A stretch of 64,000 nt of DNA from Pseudoalteromonas sp. T1lg23B. Lineage in GTDB: Bacteria; Pseudomonadota; Gammaproteobacteria; Enterobacterales; Alteromonadaceae. Below are positions 33,114-42,838 of the stretch, piece by piece. The position numbers and the translations under genes were made by a program. Position 1 is the stretch's first letter; each line of letters starts with the position of its first letter. The stretch lies in contig NZ_PQBZ01000013.1 in NCBI RefSeq assembly GCF_002964665.1, positions 248,001 to 312,000 of the forward strand, read 5' to 3'. The notes under the pieces were generated by a model. The model was not told the DNA's origin. It made no database searches and worked only from the letters and a program-made list of their open reading frames with translations.

Positions 33114-33791
33114 ATGGCCTTAATTAACCGAATTGAAGACTTAGTGAAATCTGAAGTAAATGCATTTTTAGATAAGGCAGAAGATCCTAAAAAGCTCGCA
33201 GCGCAGTTGCTGACTGAGTTGAATGATGCCTTGAGCGATTGTCGCGCTACAGCGGCGGAAATCATGTGTGAACAAAAAGCACTTCATAGACGCTACGCTC
33301 AATATGAAAAGCAAATCGATACATGGCAACAAAGGGCTGAGCATGCTCTGAGCAAAGGCAGGGAAGATTTAGCTAAGGCTGCATTAACTGAGAAGCAGCA
33401 GCTTGTAGACAATCAACAGCAATTAACTCAACAACAAAGCATACTTGACGAAACGTTAATCAAATTGAAAGACGATGCGGATAAGTTAGTGAGTAAAATT
33501 CAGGTTTTAAAAACCAAGCAATTGCAGCTGGAACGAACGCAAAGAACATACTCTGCGAGATTAAAGGTACAACAGACATTGCACTGTGAAGAGGTCGCCA
33601 ACGTGATCAGTCGTTTCGAGCAACTAGAAAGCAAGGTTGAGCGTATTGAAGCACAGGTTGATAGTTATGACTTAGGTCAGTCATCAACAGCAGAACAGTT
33701 CGCACAGTTTGAGCGAGATGAAAAAATTAATGCCTCATTGGCACAGTTAAAACAGCAGATGCAAAGCAACGCCGCACCAGCGAATGCTTAA
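33114..33791 (+). CDS. pspA: PspA/IM30-family envelope-stress protein
   Basis: This 225-residue, almost wholly helical protein belongs to the PspA/Vipp1 family, which coats and stabilises the inner membrane under stress. It begins ALINRIEDLVKSEVNAFLDK with the DKAEDPKKL block of the family's amphipathic first helices, and then long coiled coils (about 25-185, rich in Gln and Glu). ATG 33114 is chosen because AAGGAG precedes it and it aligns with the usual PspA start; an in-frame ATG at 33075 would add 13 residues. It leads an operon with a PspC-domain protein and a small membrane protein. Confidence 0.88.
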   Translation: MALINRIEDLVKSEVNAFLDKAEDPKKLAAQLLTELNDALSDCRATAAEIMCEQKALHRRYAQYEKQIDTWQQRAEHALSKGREDLAKAALTEKQQLVDNQQQLTQQQSILDETLIKLKDDADKLVSKIQVLKTKQLQLERTQRTYSARLKVQQTLHCEEVANVISRFEQLESKVERIEAQVDSYDLGQSSTAEQFAQFERDEKINASLAQLKQQMQSNAAPANA

Positions 33792-33801
33792 GGAGCTTTT
33801 C

Positions 33802-34005
33802 ATGAAATACTATAGTGAGAAAAAAAGTTGTTTTCGCCTACTAGGTCATAAAAAAATAGCTGGTGTGTGTGCAGGTGTTGCTGAGCGATTTGATATGCCA
33901 ACGTGGTTGACTCGATTACTAACCGTATTACTGTTTTTTAAATTTCCAGTGGTGACTGTGCTTGCGTATGTGATAGCCAGCGTTGTGTTACCCACGAAAG
34001 CCTAA
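33802..34005 (+). CDS. PspC-domain small membrane protein
   Basis: This 67-residue protein consists of a PspC domain: FRLLGHKKIAGVCAGVAERF followed by a hydrophobic segment (LLTVLLFFKFPVVTVLAYVIAS) and a short tail. PspC proteins act with PspA in sensing envelope stress. ATG 33802 has AAGGAG eight bases upstream. It starts ten bases after pspA and ends just before the next gene. It is much shorter than enterobacterial PspC and lacks the C-terminal regulatory part. Confidence 0.88.
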   Translation: MKYYSEKKSCFRLLGHKKIAGVCAGVAERFDMPTWLTRLLTVLLFFKFPVVTVLAYVIASVVLPTKA

Positions 34006-34016
34006 GGGTGAATACT

Positions 34017-34340
34017 ATGAAAACCGTGTTTTTAGTACTGATTGCGCTGCTGTTGTGTTCTACCTTATCGTGGTTAAGCTCACCATTTGCATGGTTAAGT
34101 ATTCCTGACTTTTTCATGGATTTAAGTTGGGTGGGGATGGAGCTGTTCACGGTGTTGGTTGGCACAATCGCCTTTATTGCGGTCATTGCGTTACTGGGAA
34201 TGGGATTAATTGGCGCTTTCTTAGTCGTGCTCATTGGGCTAGTGTTGGCACTGCTTTTCAACTCAATATTGATTGCTATTCCCTTATTATTGCTTGTTGG
34301 AGTGGGGTGGTTGGTGTATGAACCAGTAACCAGTCATTAG
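34017..34340 (+). CDS. small integral membrane protein of the psp operon
   Basis: This 107-residue protein is almost entirely hydrophobic, with several membrane segments (TVFLVLIALLLCSTLSWLSS, LFTVLVGTIAFIAVIALLG, IGLVLALLFNSILIAIPL). No known catalytic motif is present. Its position directly behind pspA and the PspC gene suggests an envelope-stress role. ATG 34017 follows GGGTGA; an in-frame GTG at 34008 is possible. A long-loop inverted repeat (AACTGCCTA 34369-34377 with TAGGCAGTT 34393-34401) after the stop may end the operon. Confidence 0.7.
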   Translation: MKTVFLVLIALLLCSTLSWLSSPFAWLSIPDFFMDLSWVGMELFTVLVGTIAFIAVIALLGMGLIGAFLVVLIGLVLALLFNSILIAIPLLLLVGVGWLVYEPVTSH

Positions 34341-34424
34341 CATATAAATGATTGAACTCATGGCGCGAAACTGCCTATTTCATGTTATGATTTAGGCAGT
34401 TATTGCTATTTAAAGGGAATGTTC

Positions 34425-34922
34425 ATGTTTGTTAAATATCTTGTTGTATTTACCGGTATGTTGCTGGGTTTAACATCAGTGCAGACAACAGCTGAGCAGT
34501 TAAACTCTAGCAACCTCATGGTGCAGCATGCCAAGATAAGAGAGTTTCTACCTGCAGCCGCTTCGACAGCAGCGTATTTTTCGTTAATGAATCATTCAGA
34601 GCAAACACGGATACTAACAAAGGCAACCATATCAAATATTGGCCGTGTTGAAATTCATGAGCATATTCACAACGATGGAATGATGCGCATGCAAAAGCGA
34701 AATGAGCTGACAATATCACCTCACCAAACAATCAGTTTTCAACCTGGAGGCTATCATTTAATGGCATTTGAGCCTCATAAGGCACTAACGAGAGGTGAAA
34801 GACTGACTTTGACATTATACTTCGCCAATGGTGAGCAGCTAGAAAGCCCGATTACGGTGGTATCCTTGCAAGAAGAAATGACTAAGCAAGGTGATAGCCA
34901 CTCTGAACATAAACATCATTAG
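34425..34922 (+). CDS. PCuAC-family periplasmic copper chaperone
   Basis: This 165-residue exported protein has a signal peptide (YLVVFTGMLLGLTSVQTTAE). The mature part has the PCuAC fold with the Cu(I) ligand pattern: VEIHEHIHNDGMMRMQ supplying His and Met, and GGYHLMAF supplying the second His-x-Met. A His-rich tail (HSEHKHH) could bind extra metal. Such proteins deliver copper to cytochrome oxidase Cu-A/Cu-B sites. ATG 34425 is preferred over ATG 34419 because AAAGGGA is then six bases away. DUF2333 follows after eight bases. Confidence 0.88.
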   Translation: MFVKYLVVFTGMLLGLTSVQTTAEQLNSSNLMVQHAKIREFLPAAASTAAYFSLMNHSEQTRILTKATISNIGRVEIHEHIHNDGMMRMQKRNELTISPHQTISFQPGGYHLMAFEPHKALTRGERLTLTLYFANGEQLESPITVVSLQEEMTKQGDSHSEHKHH

Positions 34923-34930
34923 GAGCAGTT

Positions 34931-35917
34931 ATGCAGCAAAATATAGGAAAGTTTATTGGTGCACTGAGTGCTTTACTCTTACTGGGTTATTTGTTGGCGA
35001 TTTATTGGAGCGTAGAGCCCGCGAAATTTGATGTGGTAGAGCGGGCAAAACAGCAAGCTCAGAGTAATAATGAAAAGATGGTAACGGGCTATGTGACCAC
35101 CAATACACTCATAAGTGTGAGTGAAACGTTATTACAAAAGCCTGGCGGTTATTTATCTAATGACATGTTACCGCCCAGTGTGTTCATGGATAATATGCCA
35201 GCGTGGGAATATGGGGCATTAGAGATGGTACGTGATTTGGCTTTGTCTATGCGTAAAGACTTTAGCCGTTCTCAATCTCAATCAACTGAGCATCCAGCAC
35301 TCAAACTCGCACAACCTCAATTTAACATAAGCTCCACCGCCTGGGCGTGGCCCAGCGCTGAGGGAGAGTATCAGTCTGGAGTCAACTATCTAAAAGAGTA
35401 CCGATCAAAAATCGCTAATCCAGCACAAAGAGATAGTCAATTCTATGCGCGAGCGGACAATTTAAGGGGCTGGTTAAAAGAAGCTGAGAAGCGACTGGGG
35501 AGCTTAAGTCAGCGTTTAAGTGCCAGTGTTGGTCAAGATAGAGTTAACACTGATTTAGCCGGGGATAGCGCGGCTAATCAGGCTACGTATACACCTAGTC
35601 ACAGTGAAGTAAAAACATCTTGGTGGAAAATTGATGATGTATTTTATGAATCTCGTGGCGCAAGCTGGGCGCTGTTACACTTTTTAAAAGCAGTAGAGCA
35701 CGATTTTGCCGATGTATTGGCGAAAAAGAATGCCGCGGTAAGCTTACAGCAGATTATTCGAGAATTAGAAGCGACTCAAGAAACAGTGTGGAGTCCAATG
35801 ATTTTAAATGGTAGCGGATTTGGCTTAGTTGCCAATCATTCGCTAGTAATGGCAAACTATATTTCAAGAGCTAACGCAGCTCTTATCGAACTCAGTGAAC
35901 TCTTAGCGCAAGGATAA
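34931..35917 (+). CDS. DUF2333-family membrane-anchored protein
   Basis: This 328-residue protein has one N-terminal membrane helix (FIGALSALLLLGYLLAIYWS) and a large periplasmic, mostly helical part. Segments such as PGGYLSNDMLPPSVFMDNMP, WAWPSAEGEY, DDVFYESRGASWALLHFLKA and MILNGSGFGLVANHSLVMANY are conserved in DUF2333. The family has no known function. AGGAG precedes the ATG. It sits four bases before the next gene, so the two are co-expressed, and eight bases after the PCuAC gene. Confidence 0.85.
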   Translation: MQQNIGKFIGALSALLLLGYLLAIYWSVEPAKFDVVERAKQQAQSNNEKMVTGYVTTNTLISVSETLLQKPGGYLSNDMLPPSVFMDNMPAWEYGALEMVRDLALSMRKDFSRSQSQSTEHPALKLAQPQFNISSTAWAWPSAEGEYQSGVNYLKEYRSKIANPAQRDSQFYARADNLRGWLKEAEKRLGSLSQRLSASVGQDRVNTDLAGDSAANQATYTPSHSEVKTSWWKIDDVFYESRGASWALLHFLKAVEHDFADVLAKKNAAVSLQQIIRELEATQETVWSPMILNGSGFGLVANHSLVMANYISRANAALIELSELLAQG

Positions 35918-35920
35918 AAA

Positions 35921-36682
35921 ATGAAAAAGTACTGTATCGCAGCCGCGTTGTCGATGGCCTGTTTAGCACCAGTTGCTCAAGCTGACACCCTACTTGGCTT
36001 GTATTTAGGAGCAGAAGGGTGGCAGGCCGACAATTCGGGTAATTTCGCCGAACAAGGGAATGCTCAGTCATTCAATTTCGACGATAAAACTTTCACAAGT
36101 TATTATGCTGCGCTTGAGCACCCAGTGCCATTCGTGCCTAATATAAAATTACGTTATACCGAGCTTGAATTAGATGGGTCAACAACACTGTCTGAAACTT
36201 TTGAATTTGGTGGAAAAGACTTTACAGTGGGCACTACGGCAAACACGTTCACCGATCTTAGCCATGTAGATTACACTTTGTATTACGAAATTTTTGACAA
36301 TGATTTGGTGTCATTTGATTTTGGTCTGAATCTTAAACAGTTTGACGGCACAATTCAGGTAGCAGGTACAGTCGAGGGCGTTGTTACGACTGAAATAAGA
36401 GACTTTTCAGGAGTGGTGCCGCTTGGTTACTTACGTGCTGAACTAGGTTTGCCTATGACGGGCTTTAGCGTATTTGCTGAAGGAAGTATGTTGGCGATAG
36501 ATGATAGCAAAATCCAAGATTATCAAATAGGGGTTGCTTGGCAAGTTATTGGCAATCTAGCTGTGGATGTCGCGTTACGTGCAGGTTACCGTTCAATGGT
36601 GCTTGAACTTGATGATGTTGATGATATTTCTACTGATATCGATGCGTCAGGACCATTTGCAGGTATCGAAGTACATTTCTAA
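35921..36682 (+). CDS. TIGR04219-family outer-membrane beta-barrel protein
   Basis: This 253-residue protein has a clear signal peptide cleaved after VAQA. The mature part begins DTLLGLYLGAEGWQAD and consists of alternating strands (YYAALEHPVPFVPNIKLRYTEL, VDYTLYYEIFDNDLVSFDFG) ending in a terminal aromatic beta-strand (GPFAGIEVHF), a BAM-recognised C-terminal Phe. This matches small outer-membrane barrels of the TIGR04219 group. Function is not known. It is the last gene of the run starting with the PCuAC protein. Confidence 0.85.
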   Translation: MKKYCIAAALSMACLAPVAQADTLLGLYLGAEGWQADNSGNFAEQGNAQSFNFDDKTFTSYYAALEHPVPFVPNIKLRYTELELDGSTTLSETFEFGGKDFTVGTTANTFTDLSHVDYTLYYEIFDNDLVSFDFGLNLKQFDGTIQVAGTVEGVVTTEIRDFSGVVPLGYLRAELGLPMTGFSVFAEGSMLAIDDSKIQDYQIGVAWQVIGNLAVDVALRAGYRSMVLELDDVDDISTDIDASGPFAGIEVHF

Positions 36683-36698
36683 GTCTCAGCGAGACTCA

Positions 36699-36732
36699 TT
36701 TAACAGAGTGCTCAAAAGAGGGCTCTGTTAAA
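36699..36732. terminator. convergent-gene terminator
   Basis: TTTAACAGAG (36699-36708) pairs with CTCTGTTAAA (36723-36732), a ten-base-pair stem whose loop can form an inner CTC/GAG pairing. The A/T-rich bases at the outside of the stem let it work in both directions between the convergent genes ending at 36682 and 36741. Confidence 0.6.
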
Positions 36733-36740
36733 CCATCATA

Positions 36741-37619
36741 TTAGCTCCATTGACATTCAAACTCCTCTACTAACGCTTGCTCCAACAGATGCTTATATTT
36801 CTTGTTGATGGGTGAGCTGACCAACTTTTTTAATTCATCTCCGGTCTGTGTTAACTTGTAATAACTTAGTACCAGTTCATTACTTTTCGGAGTTAAGGTG
36901 AGCTTCTTACTGTTAAAAGAAAATTGTATAGGTTGGCCTTGTTTTAGGCTAGCGGACTCAATTTCTTTGCGATACAGCAAGTTGATATCCATTAAGGTTA
37001 ATATATGGGGAAAACTCAGACCTGCATTACCGAGGTTGATAGATTCCTTGTTGCCTTTTCTGAGTAAGTCAAAAAATGAGGGTTTTTTATAATAGCCTAA
37101 CAAAATTAGATAGCTGTCCTCTTTTTCTAGGTAGCCGCAAAGTCCAGCACATTTTTGCAGTGCGGAGGCCTCTCGTTGCGTCATTTGTTTTAGTGTTTGT
37201 AAACTTTTGATCGAAAAAGTACCTGGAGAAACGGTTTCACCGACTAAAATTTTTGCCCACAGTTTTTGCATGTTTTGATTGGCGATATCTTCAGCCAGTA
37301 CAATGTAGTGTTCTAGCCAGTCGGGGTCTGGACGCCCTTGACTCGTAACATCGGGACATACACTTAAAGCCATGGCGGTAATTTGTTCAATATTATATTG
37401 GCGCTGTATTTTGTTGAGTTGTTGACGTTTTAAGGCTCGTTTTAAGATGCTGTCATCACTTCGTACAGAATAGCTAATAGGCATGGTTCCTTGCGCACTA
37501 TAGCTGTTATCTGAGGCATTTCTCGCGCCAAAGTCACGACTTTTAACCATCGTAAATCCGAGTTTCTCTTCGATTAAGGAGGCTAAGCTCGCTTTAGCTT
37601 GGGCATTTTTTACAGTCAT
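36741..37619 (-). CDS. TIGR03899-family protein
   Basis: This 292-residue cytoplasmic protein matches the TIGR03899 group by its layout: a basic segment (SILKRALKRQQLNKIQRQYN), a helical domain with DPDWLEHYIVLAEDIANQNM, QKLWAKILVGE with SPGTFSIKSL, and a winged-helix-like C-terminal half (SYYKLTQTGDELKKLV). The central block resembles DUF2806-type regions. The function is not known. The start overlaps the stop of the upstream SRPBCC-like gene by four bases, so the two are coupled. Confidence 0.75.
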   Translation of the reverse strand: MTVKNAQAKASLASLIEEKLGFTMVKSRDFGARNASDNSYSAQGTMPISYSVRSDDSILKRALKRQQLNKIQRQYNIEQITAMALSVCPDVTSQGRPDPDWLEHYIVLAEDIANQNMQKLWAKILVGETVSPGTFSIKSLQTLKQMTQREASALQKCAGLCGYLEKEDSYLILLGYYKKPSFFDLLRKGNKESINLGNAGLSFPHILTLMDINLLYRKEIESASLKQGQPIQFSFNSKKLTLTPKSNELVLSYYKLTQTGDELKKLVSSPINKKYKHLLEQALVEEFECQWS

Positions 37620-38146
37620 GTAGAGGCTCGCAATTTAAGTTCTGTTTGTAGGTTATTGAACCCTGAGATCATTAGTTGTTGTACATAATATTCCACATAC
37701 AGTGCCATGTAGCCGCCAAATATGGTGGAATGAATGACGCCTGAGAGGTACCACTGGACGGAGACTGCATTTTCAAGTGGCACAAGGGTGAGTTGCCCTG
37801 TGGCTGTGTGCTCGTTGTTAATCAGCACCGAAAAGTGTATGCCCTGAGCTTTATTTTTGGTAATGGTAATTTCTGCATTGCCAAATTGGTGTTGAATGGT
37901 TGCATGAGCACCAACACCGGTACTAGGAGTTGATATAAGGATATCGGTGGTGCCTTGCATCCGATCCCATAGCATGAGTCGTGACCATACTTGTAAGTCG
38001 AATAAGGGAGAAAGCTGTTGGATATCTGTGGTTAGAAAGGTCTTTTGTTGCTTTAAATGATACTTATGAGGCAAAAGCAAACCAACCAGCACAAATAACA
38101 AGCTGGTGAGTAACAATACCTTAATTAAACCAATGAGAATTTTTAT
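37616..38146 (-). CDS. SRPBCC-like membrane-anchored protein with probable AUA start
   Basis: This 176-residue protein has an N-terminal hydrophobic anchor and a soluble part resembling the SRPBCC (START-like) lipid-binding fold (DLQVWSRLMLWDRMQGTTDI, VQWYLSGVIHSTIFGGYMAL). The start is unusual. The frame opens after a TGA; CAGGAGACAGCC then leads into ATA at 38146-38144, with AGGAG at ideal distance. The resulting N-terminus (KILIGLIKVLLLTSLLFVLV) is a complete basic-then-hydrophobic signal. The only conventional alternative, TTG at 38116, leaves a poor ribosome site and cuts the anchor. The gene overlaps the TIGR03899 gene. Confidence 0.7.
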   Translation of the reverse strand: MKILIGLIKVLLLTSLLFVLVGLLLPHKYHLKQQKTFLTTDIQQLSPLFDLQVWSRLMLWDRMQGTTDILISTPSTGVGAHATIQHQFGNAEITITKNKAQGIHFSVLINNEHTATGQLTLVPLENAVSVQWYLSGVIHSTIFGGYMALYVEYYVQQLMISGFNNLQTELKLRAST

Positions 38147-38335
38147 GGCTGTCTCCTGTCACACTGTTGACAACATCCAACACGCAAGTGGTTGAACATC
38201 GACTATAATATTTCATGTATATATGAAAGTTATATCTGATAGTAAAAATGTACCACAATTCGTATGATGGTAAATGGGTTAGTAAACTTAAGCTTGAAAC
38301 ATAATAAAGCGAAGTAGTGAATTGAAGGATAAAAA

Positions 38336-40543
38336 ATGGCGTCTGAGCAAGATGATTTTTTGTTTTTAGATCATGATGATGACACACAAGAAGTCGAGGT
38401 CAGTGGAGCCGCGTGGGATATCCTTGTTGTAGATGATGACCCTGAAATTCATTCAGTTACAACATTGGCATTGTCAGGCGTTGAGTTTTGGGGGCGCACG
38501 TTGCGCTTTCATCATGCGTATAGCGGTAAAGAAGCCATTGAAACGTTGATCCATAACCCAGAAATATGTGTGATGTTGCTGGACGTGGTGATGGAGACTG
38601 ACGATGCAGGCTTAACTGTCGTAAAACGTGTGCGTGATGAACTAAAAAATGAAAATGTGCGCATCATTTTACGTACTGGCCAGCCAGGACACGCGCCAGA
38701 AGAGCAAGTGATCCGCGACTACGACATCAATGATTATAAAATGAAGACGGAGCTAACGCGCAGTAAATTAGTGACTTCCATGATGACTGCTGTACGTTCG
38801 TATCGTCAAATATGTGAGCTAGAAGCGCAAAGCCTAGCATTGGCATCTATCCTCGACGCTATCAAAGGTATTTTGGGTCATAATGACATTCGCACGTTTA
38901 GCCTTGCTGTCGTGACGCAATTAGCCAAAATTTTGGGCAGCGAGCCTTATGGGATTGTTAGCGGACAATTGGGTAATGACAAGCGGATTGTCGTATTAGG
39001 TGGGACCACCCACTTTCAAGAGTCGTTTGGTCAAGGACTAGAGCAGCTGGACAATGGTCGCGTTATCATGCAGGTACAAAATTGCTTTGATAGTGCACAG
39101 CACCAACAAACGGAACACGATATTACCGTGTTGCTTCAAGGTAAAAACCGCAGTGCAGCGATTTATTTAGAGCTAGATATTCAGCCGACAGACTCTCAAT
39201 TGCAGTCTATGGAAATCTTTTTAGCCAATGTCAGTATTGGTTTAGATAACATTAAGCTATTTAATGAGTTACGCGATGTCGCTTATAAGGATCCGCTCAC
39301 GAAGTTACCAAATCGAGCTTGCTTTACCGATAAAATCGCGCAGTACTACAAAAATCAAGATAGTAACCTCTTGCTGGTTTTAATCGATATAGCCCAGTTC
39401 TCTGATATTAATAATGGCTTGGGTCAGGAGGTTGGCAATCAATTATTATTGGCTGTGATGAATCGCCTTGAGCAAGAGTTTCCTCAGGCTGAGCTGCTGG
39501 CGCGCATTGGGGCTGACGTTTTTGCCATGCTGTTGCCCAGATTAGGTTTTGATGAGCGTTTGTTCATAGACAGCCTGCTTACGCCTTATCAAGTAAACGA
39601 GCACGTTTTGTCAATTCACTTTAGAGTAGGGGTGTGTGAGCAAGATGATTTTGCTTGTAACGGTCTAGAAACACTCAAACTTGCCTACATAGCACTTAAT
39701 CAGGCAAAGCAAGGAAATCAGGTAGTTGGTTGGTATACCTCTGACCTTGAAGAGAAAATGGCTTGGAAGTTAGGCCTTATTCGCCAATTAAGACAAGATT
39801 TTGAGCAACGCAAGCTCGAGGTCTGGTATCAGCCTCAGTTGTGTTTCAAAACCTTTGAGGTAACGGGGTGTGAAGCTTTATTGCGCTGGCCATCAGACAA
39901 TGGTCGATATATTTCTCCTGGAATTTTTGTGCCTCTTGCTGAAAATGCAGGACTTATTGTTGATATTGGGCAATGGGTACTTGAACAGGCATGTGAACAA
40001 CAGAAAAAATTGGCCGCTATGGGTAAGCCAATCAGTATCGCAGTAAACGTGTCTGTGCCTCAGTTTAAGGTGCCCAACTATGCGCAAACGGTGAAAGAAA
40101 CGCTTTTGGATTATGACGTAGAGCCCCGCTTTATCGAATTGGAAGTGACAGAAAGTGTTGTAATGGATGAGGTCGGCGCGGTAGTAGAAACTCTGACAGA
40201 ATTACAAGAGTTAGGAGTTGAAGTTGCCATTGATGATTTTGGAACTGGCTTTTCATCACTCAGTTACCTACAAAAGCTGCCTTTCTCTCGATTAAAGATA
40301 GACAGAGCATTTATCAAAGATATTCCAGATAACGATAGCGGAGCGATCGCAGAGCTGGTGATATCTTTGGGTCGTCACCTTGGTCGTAAAACCATTGCTG
40401 AAGGTGTAGAGACCCAAGCGCAAAGTGATGTGTTGAAAAAAATGGGATGTGATGAAGTACAAGGGTTCATGTACGCTAAGCCCATGCCAAGCGACGAGTT
40501 AATGGCATTTTTAAAAAGCTATAAGCCCAAAGTGGCAGACTAA
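38336..40543 (+). CDS. response regulator with DUF3369, degenerate GGDEF and EAL domains
   Basis: This 735-residue protein is a probable cyclic-di-GMP phosphodiesterase controlled by phosphorylation. The receiver domain (about 28-150) has ILVVDDDPEIHS and the acceptor Asp in VMLLDVVME. A DUF3369 region (about 165-305) follows, with RSYRQICELEAQSLALASIL leading in. The GGDEF domain (about 320-470) reads RIGADVF instead of GGDEF, so it cannot make cyclic-di-GMP. The EAL domain (about 485-730) keeps EALLRW (Glu513), DDFGTGFSSL and AEGVETQ and should be active. The partner kinase is not in view. It is monocistronic. Confidence 0.92.
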   Translation: MASEQDDFLFLDHDDDTQEVEVSGAAWDILVVDDDPEIHSVTTLALSGVEFWGRTLRFHHAYSGKEAIETLIHNPEICVMLLDVVMETDDAGLTVVKRVRDELKNENVRIILRTGQPGHAPEEQVIRDYDINDYKMKTELTRSKLVTSMMTAVRSYRQICELEAQSLALASILDAIKGILGHNDIRTFSLAVVTQLAKILGSEPYGIVSGQLGNDKRIVVLGGTTHFQESFGQGLEQLDNGRVIMQVQNCFDSAQHQQTEHDITVLLQGKNRSAAIYLELDIQPTDSQLQSMEIFLANVSIGLDNIKLFNELRDVAYKDPLTKLPNRACFTDKIAQYYKNQDSNLLLVLIDIAQFSDINNGLGQEVGNQLLLAVMNRLEQEFPQAELLARIGADVFAMLLPRLGFDERLFIDSLLTPYQVNEHVLSIHFRVGVCEQDDFACNGLETLKLAYIALNQAKQGNQVVGWYTSDLEEKMAWKLGLIRQLRQDFEQRKLEVWYQPQLCFKTFEVTGCEALLRWPSDNGRYISPGIFVPLAENAGLIVDIGQWVLEQACEQQKKLAAMGKPISIAVNVSVPQFKVPNYAQTVKETLLDYDVEPRFIELEVTESVVMDEVGAVVETLTELQELGVEVAIDDFGTGFSSLSYLQKLPFSRLKIDRAFIKDIPDNDSGAIAELVISLGRHLGRKTIAEGVETQAQSDVLKKMGCDEVQGFMYAKPMPSDELMAFLKSYKPKVAD

Positions 40544-40601
40544 TGAAGCCAGTTATCACGCTACTGACGGTTGTCTGAAGCCACGGCGGACAATCTATGT
40601 T

Positions 40602-40629
40602 TTGTGGTTGAAGGCATTTAGGCTATAAT
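40602..40629 (+). promoter_or_regulatory. ygiQ promoter
   Basis: A perfect TATAAT at 40624-40629 followed by TCGCC, with a TTGTGG at 40602-40607 (16-base spacing), lies 30 bases before the ygiQ start. Confidence 0.55.
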
Positions 40630-40659
40630 TCGCCTCTTTTTATCCTCTAGGCTGTCACT

Positions 40660-42828
40660 ATGAGTGCACTCAAAGCTGAACGTCCGTTGTTTTCTTACCC
40701 AAAATATTGGGCAGAATGCTATGGTACGGCTCCCTTTTTACCTACCACCCGTGAAGAAATGGATCAATTGGGCTGGGATAGCTGCGATATTGTATTAGTG
40801 ACAGGTGACGCTTATGTCGATCATCCGAGCTTTGGTATGGCTGTGATCGGACGGGTGCTCGAAGCGCAAGGGTTCAGAGTGGGGATCATTGCTCAGCCAG
40901 ATTGGTCGAGTAAAGAAGCCTTCATGAGTCTTGGTAAGCCTAATCTGTTCTATGGAGTGACCGCTGGTAACATGGACTCCATGATCAACCGCTATACTGC
41001 TGAAAAACGTATGCGACATGATGATGCGTATACCCCAGGTAACGTAGGGGGAAAGCGTCCTGATCGTGCGGTCGTTGTGTACAGCCAAAGATGTCGAGAA
41101 GCCTATAAAGACGTGCCATTGGTGATTGGTGGTATTGAAGCAAGTCTTAGACGTATTGCCCACTATGATTATTGGCAGGAGAAAGTGCGTCGCAGCATTA
41201 TCTTCGATGCCAAGGCTGACATACTGATATACGGCAATGCTGAGCGTCCGCTGGTGGAAGTGGCACACCGTATCGCCAAGGGCGATAAAATAGAAGATAT
41301 TCAAGATATACGTGGCACTGCAGTGATCCGTAAAACACCGCTACCTGAATGGCGAGGCAGTGATTCAACTGCAATAGACAAAGTGGGTAAAATTGATCCT
41401 ATTCCAAATCCTTACGGTGCGGATGATGTAGGCTGTAGTAAATCTGAATTTGCAAAGGCGGGGATCGATTTATCAGCGGAGGCGGCAAAACCGATTACAG
41501 TACAGCCGCCACGTTTGAAGCCCTGGGAAAAGGTCTACGTAAAATTGCCAGCCTTCGAGCAAGTAAGTGTTAACAAACCTCTGTACGCACACGCTTCAAG
41601 AATTTTGCATCAAGAAACCAATCCAGGATGTGCCAGAGCGCTGTTTCAACGCCACGGGGATCGCTCGGTATGGGTTAATCCACCGGCATTTCCGTTGGAA
41701 ACCGATGAAATGGATGCGGTGTTCGGTCTGCCGTATCAACGTGTTCCGCATCCAAGCTATGGGGATGCGAAAATTCCTGCTTATGAGATGATAAAAACAT
41801 CCGTTAATATTATGCGTGGCTGTTTTGGTGGTTGTAGCTTCTGTTCGATTACTGAGCATGAAGGCAGAATAATTCAAAGCCGTTCAGAGCAATCCATCAT
41901 TGATGAAATTGAACAAATCCGAGATAAGGTACCGGGCTTCACCGGTGTTATTTCTGACTTGGGTGGTCCGACGGCAAACATGTATAAGTTACGCTGTAAG
42001 AGCAAAAAAGCTGAGAGTACATGTCGCCGCTTGTCTTGTGTATATCCTGATATATGTAAGCATATGGACACAGATCATACGCCGACTATCGAGTTGTATC
42101 GCAAGGCCCGTGATGTAAAAGGGGTTAAAAAAATCTTAATAGCTTCAGGGGTGCGTTATGATTTGGCTATTGAAGACCCTCGCTATGTTAAAGAACTCGT
42201 AACACATCACGTTGGTGGCTATTTAAAGATTGCGCCAGAGCATACCGAAGAGGGGCCGCTGTCTAAAATGATGAAACCCGGCATGGGGGCTTATGATAAA
42301 TTCAAGGAACTTTTTGATAAGTACTCAAAAGAAGCTGGGAAAAAACAGTATCTGATCCCGTATTTTATTTCGGCACACCCTGGTACAACAGACGAAGACA
42401 TGGTGAATATGGCGCTGTGGCTAAAAGCTAATGACTTTAAGTTAGACCAAGTTCAGAACTTTTATCCTTCTCCTATGGCCAATGCGACCACCATTTACCA
42501 TACGCAAATGAACTCGTTGCGAAATATCAAGAACAACACTGAGCAGGTGTCAGTGCCCAAAGGTGCACGTCAGAGGCGTCTTCATAAAGCCATTTTGCGT
42601 TATCATGATCCATCGGGTTGGCCAATGATCCGTGAAGCTTTACGCAGCATGGGTAAGGCAAATTTGATAGGTAAAGGGCCGAACTGTCTTGTGCCTGATG
42701 AAGGTCGTACAGAACGCACTAAAGCCTCTCGCGGCCGTACTGCATTGACCAGACACACTGGATTTAGTCAGTTCAAAAAAGCCAACACCAAGCCTAAAGT
42801 GGGTGGAAACAAGCGAAAGGCTAAGTAA
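40660..42828 (+). CDS. ygiQ: YgiQ-family radical SAM protein
   Basis: This 722-residue protein belongs to the YgiQ/UPF0313 family. The N-terminal part holds a B12-binding-like fold ([34 protein letters not shown]). The radical SAM domain has the 4Fe-4S motif [12 protein letters not shown] near residue 390, [20 protein letters not shown] and [13 protein letters not shown]-terminal YgiQ domain and a Lys/Arg-rich tail close the protein. The reaction is not established. The gene stands alone with its own promoter and terminator. Confidence 0.93.
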   Translation: MSALKAERPLFSYPKYWAECYGTAPFLPTTREEMDQLGWDSCDIVLVTGDAYVDHPSFGMAVIGRVLEAQGFRVGIIAQPDWSSKEAFMSLGKPNLFYGVTAGNMDSMINRYTAEKRMRHDDAYTPGNVGGKRPDRAVVVYSQRCREAYKDVPLVIGGIEASLRRIAHYDYWQEKVRRSIIFDAKADILIYGNAERPLVEVAHRIAKGDKIEDIQDIRGTAVIRKTPLPEWRGSDSTAIDKVGKIDPIPNPYGADDVGCSKSEFAKAGIDLSAEAAKPITVQPPRLKPWEKVYVKLPAFEQVSVNKPLYAHASRILHQETNPGCARALFQRHGDRSVWVNPPAFPLETDEMDAVFGLPYQRVPHPSYGDAKIPAYEMIKTSVNIMRGCFGGCSFCSITEHEGRIIQSRSEQSIIDEIEQIRDKVPGFTGVISDLGGPTANMYKLRCKSKKAESTCRRLSCVYPDICKHMDTDHTPTIELYRKARDVKGVKKILIASGVRYDLAIEDPRYVKELVTHHVGGYLKIAPEHTEEGPLSKMMKPGMGAYDKFKELFDKYSKEAGKKQYLIPYFISAHPGTTDEDMVNMALWLKANDFKLDQVQNFYPSPMANATTIYHTQMNSLRNIKNNTEQVSVPKGARQRRLHKAILRYHDPSGWPMIREALRSMGKANLIGKGPNCLVPDEGRTERTKASRGRTALTRHTGFSQFKKANTKPKVGGNKRKAK

Positions 42829-42838
42829 GAGTAAAATT

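Noticed and set aside
40795..41304. 169-codon antisense frame within ygiQ
   Set aside because: It lies opposite conserved ygiQ sequence, has no family resemblance and is explained by the codon bias of the sense gene.
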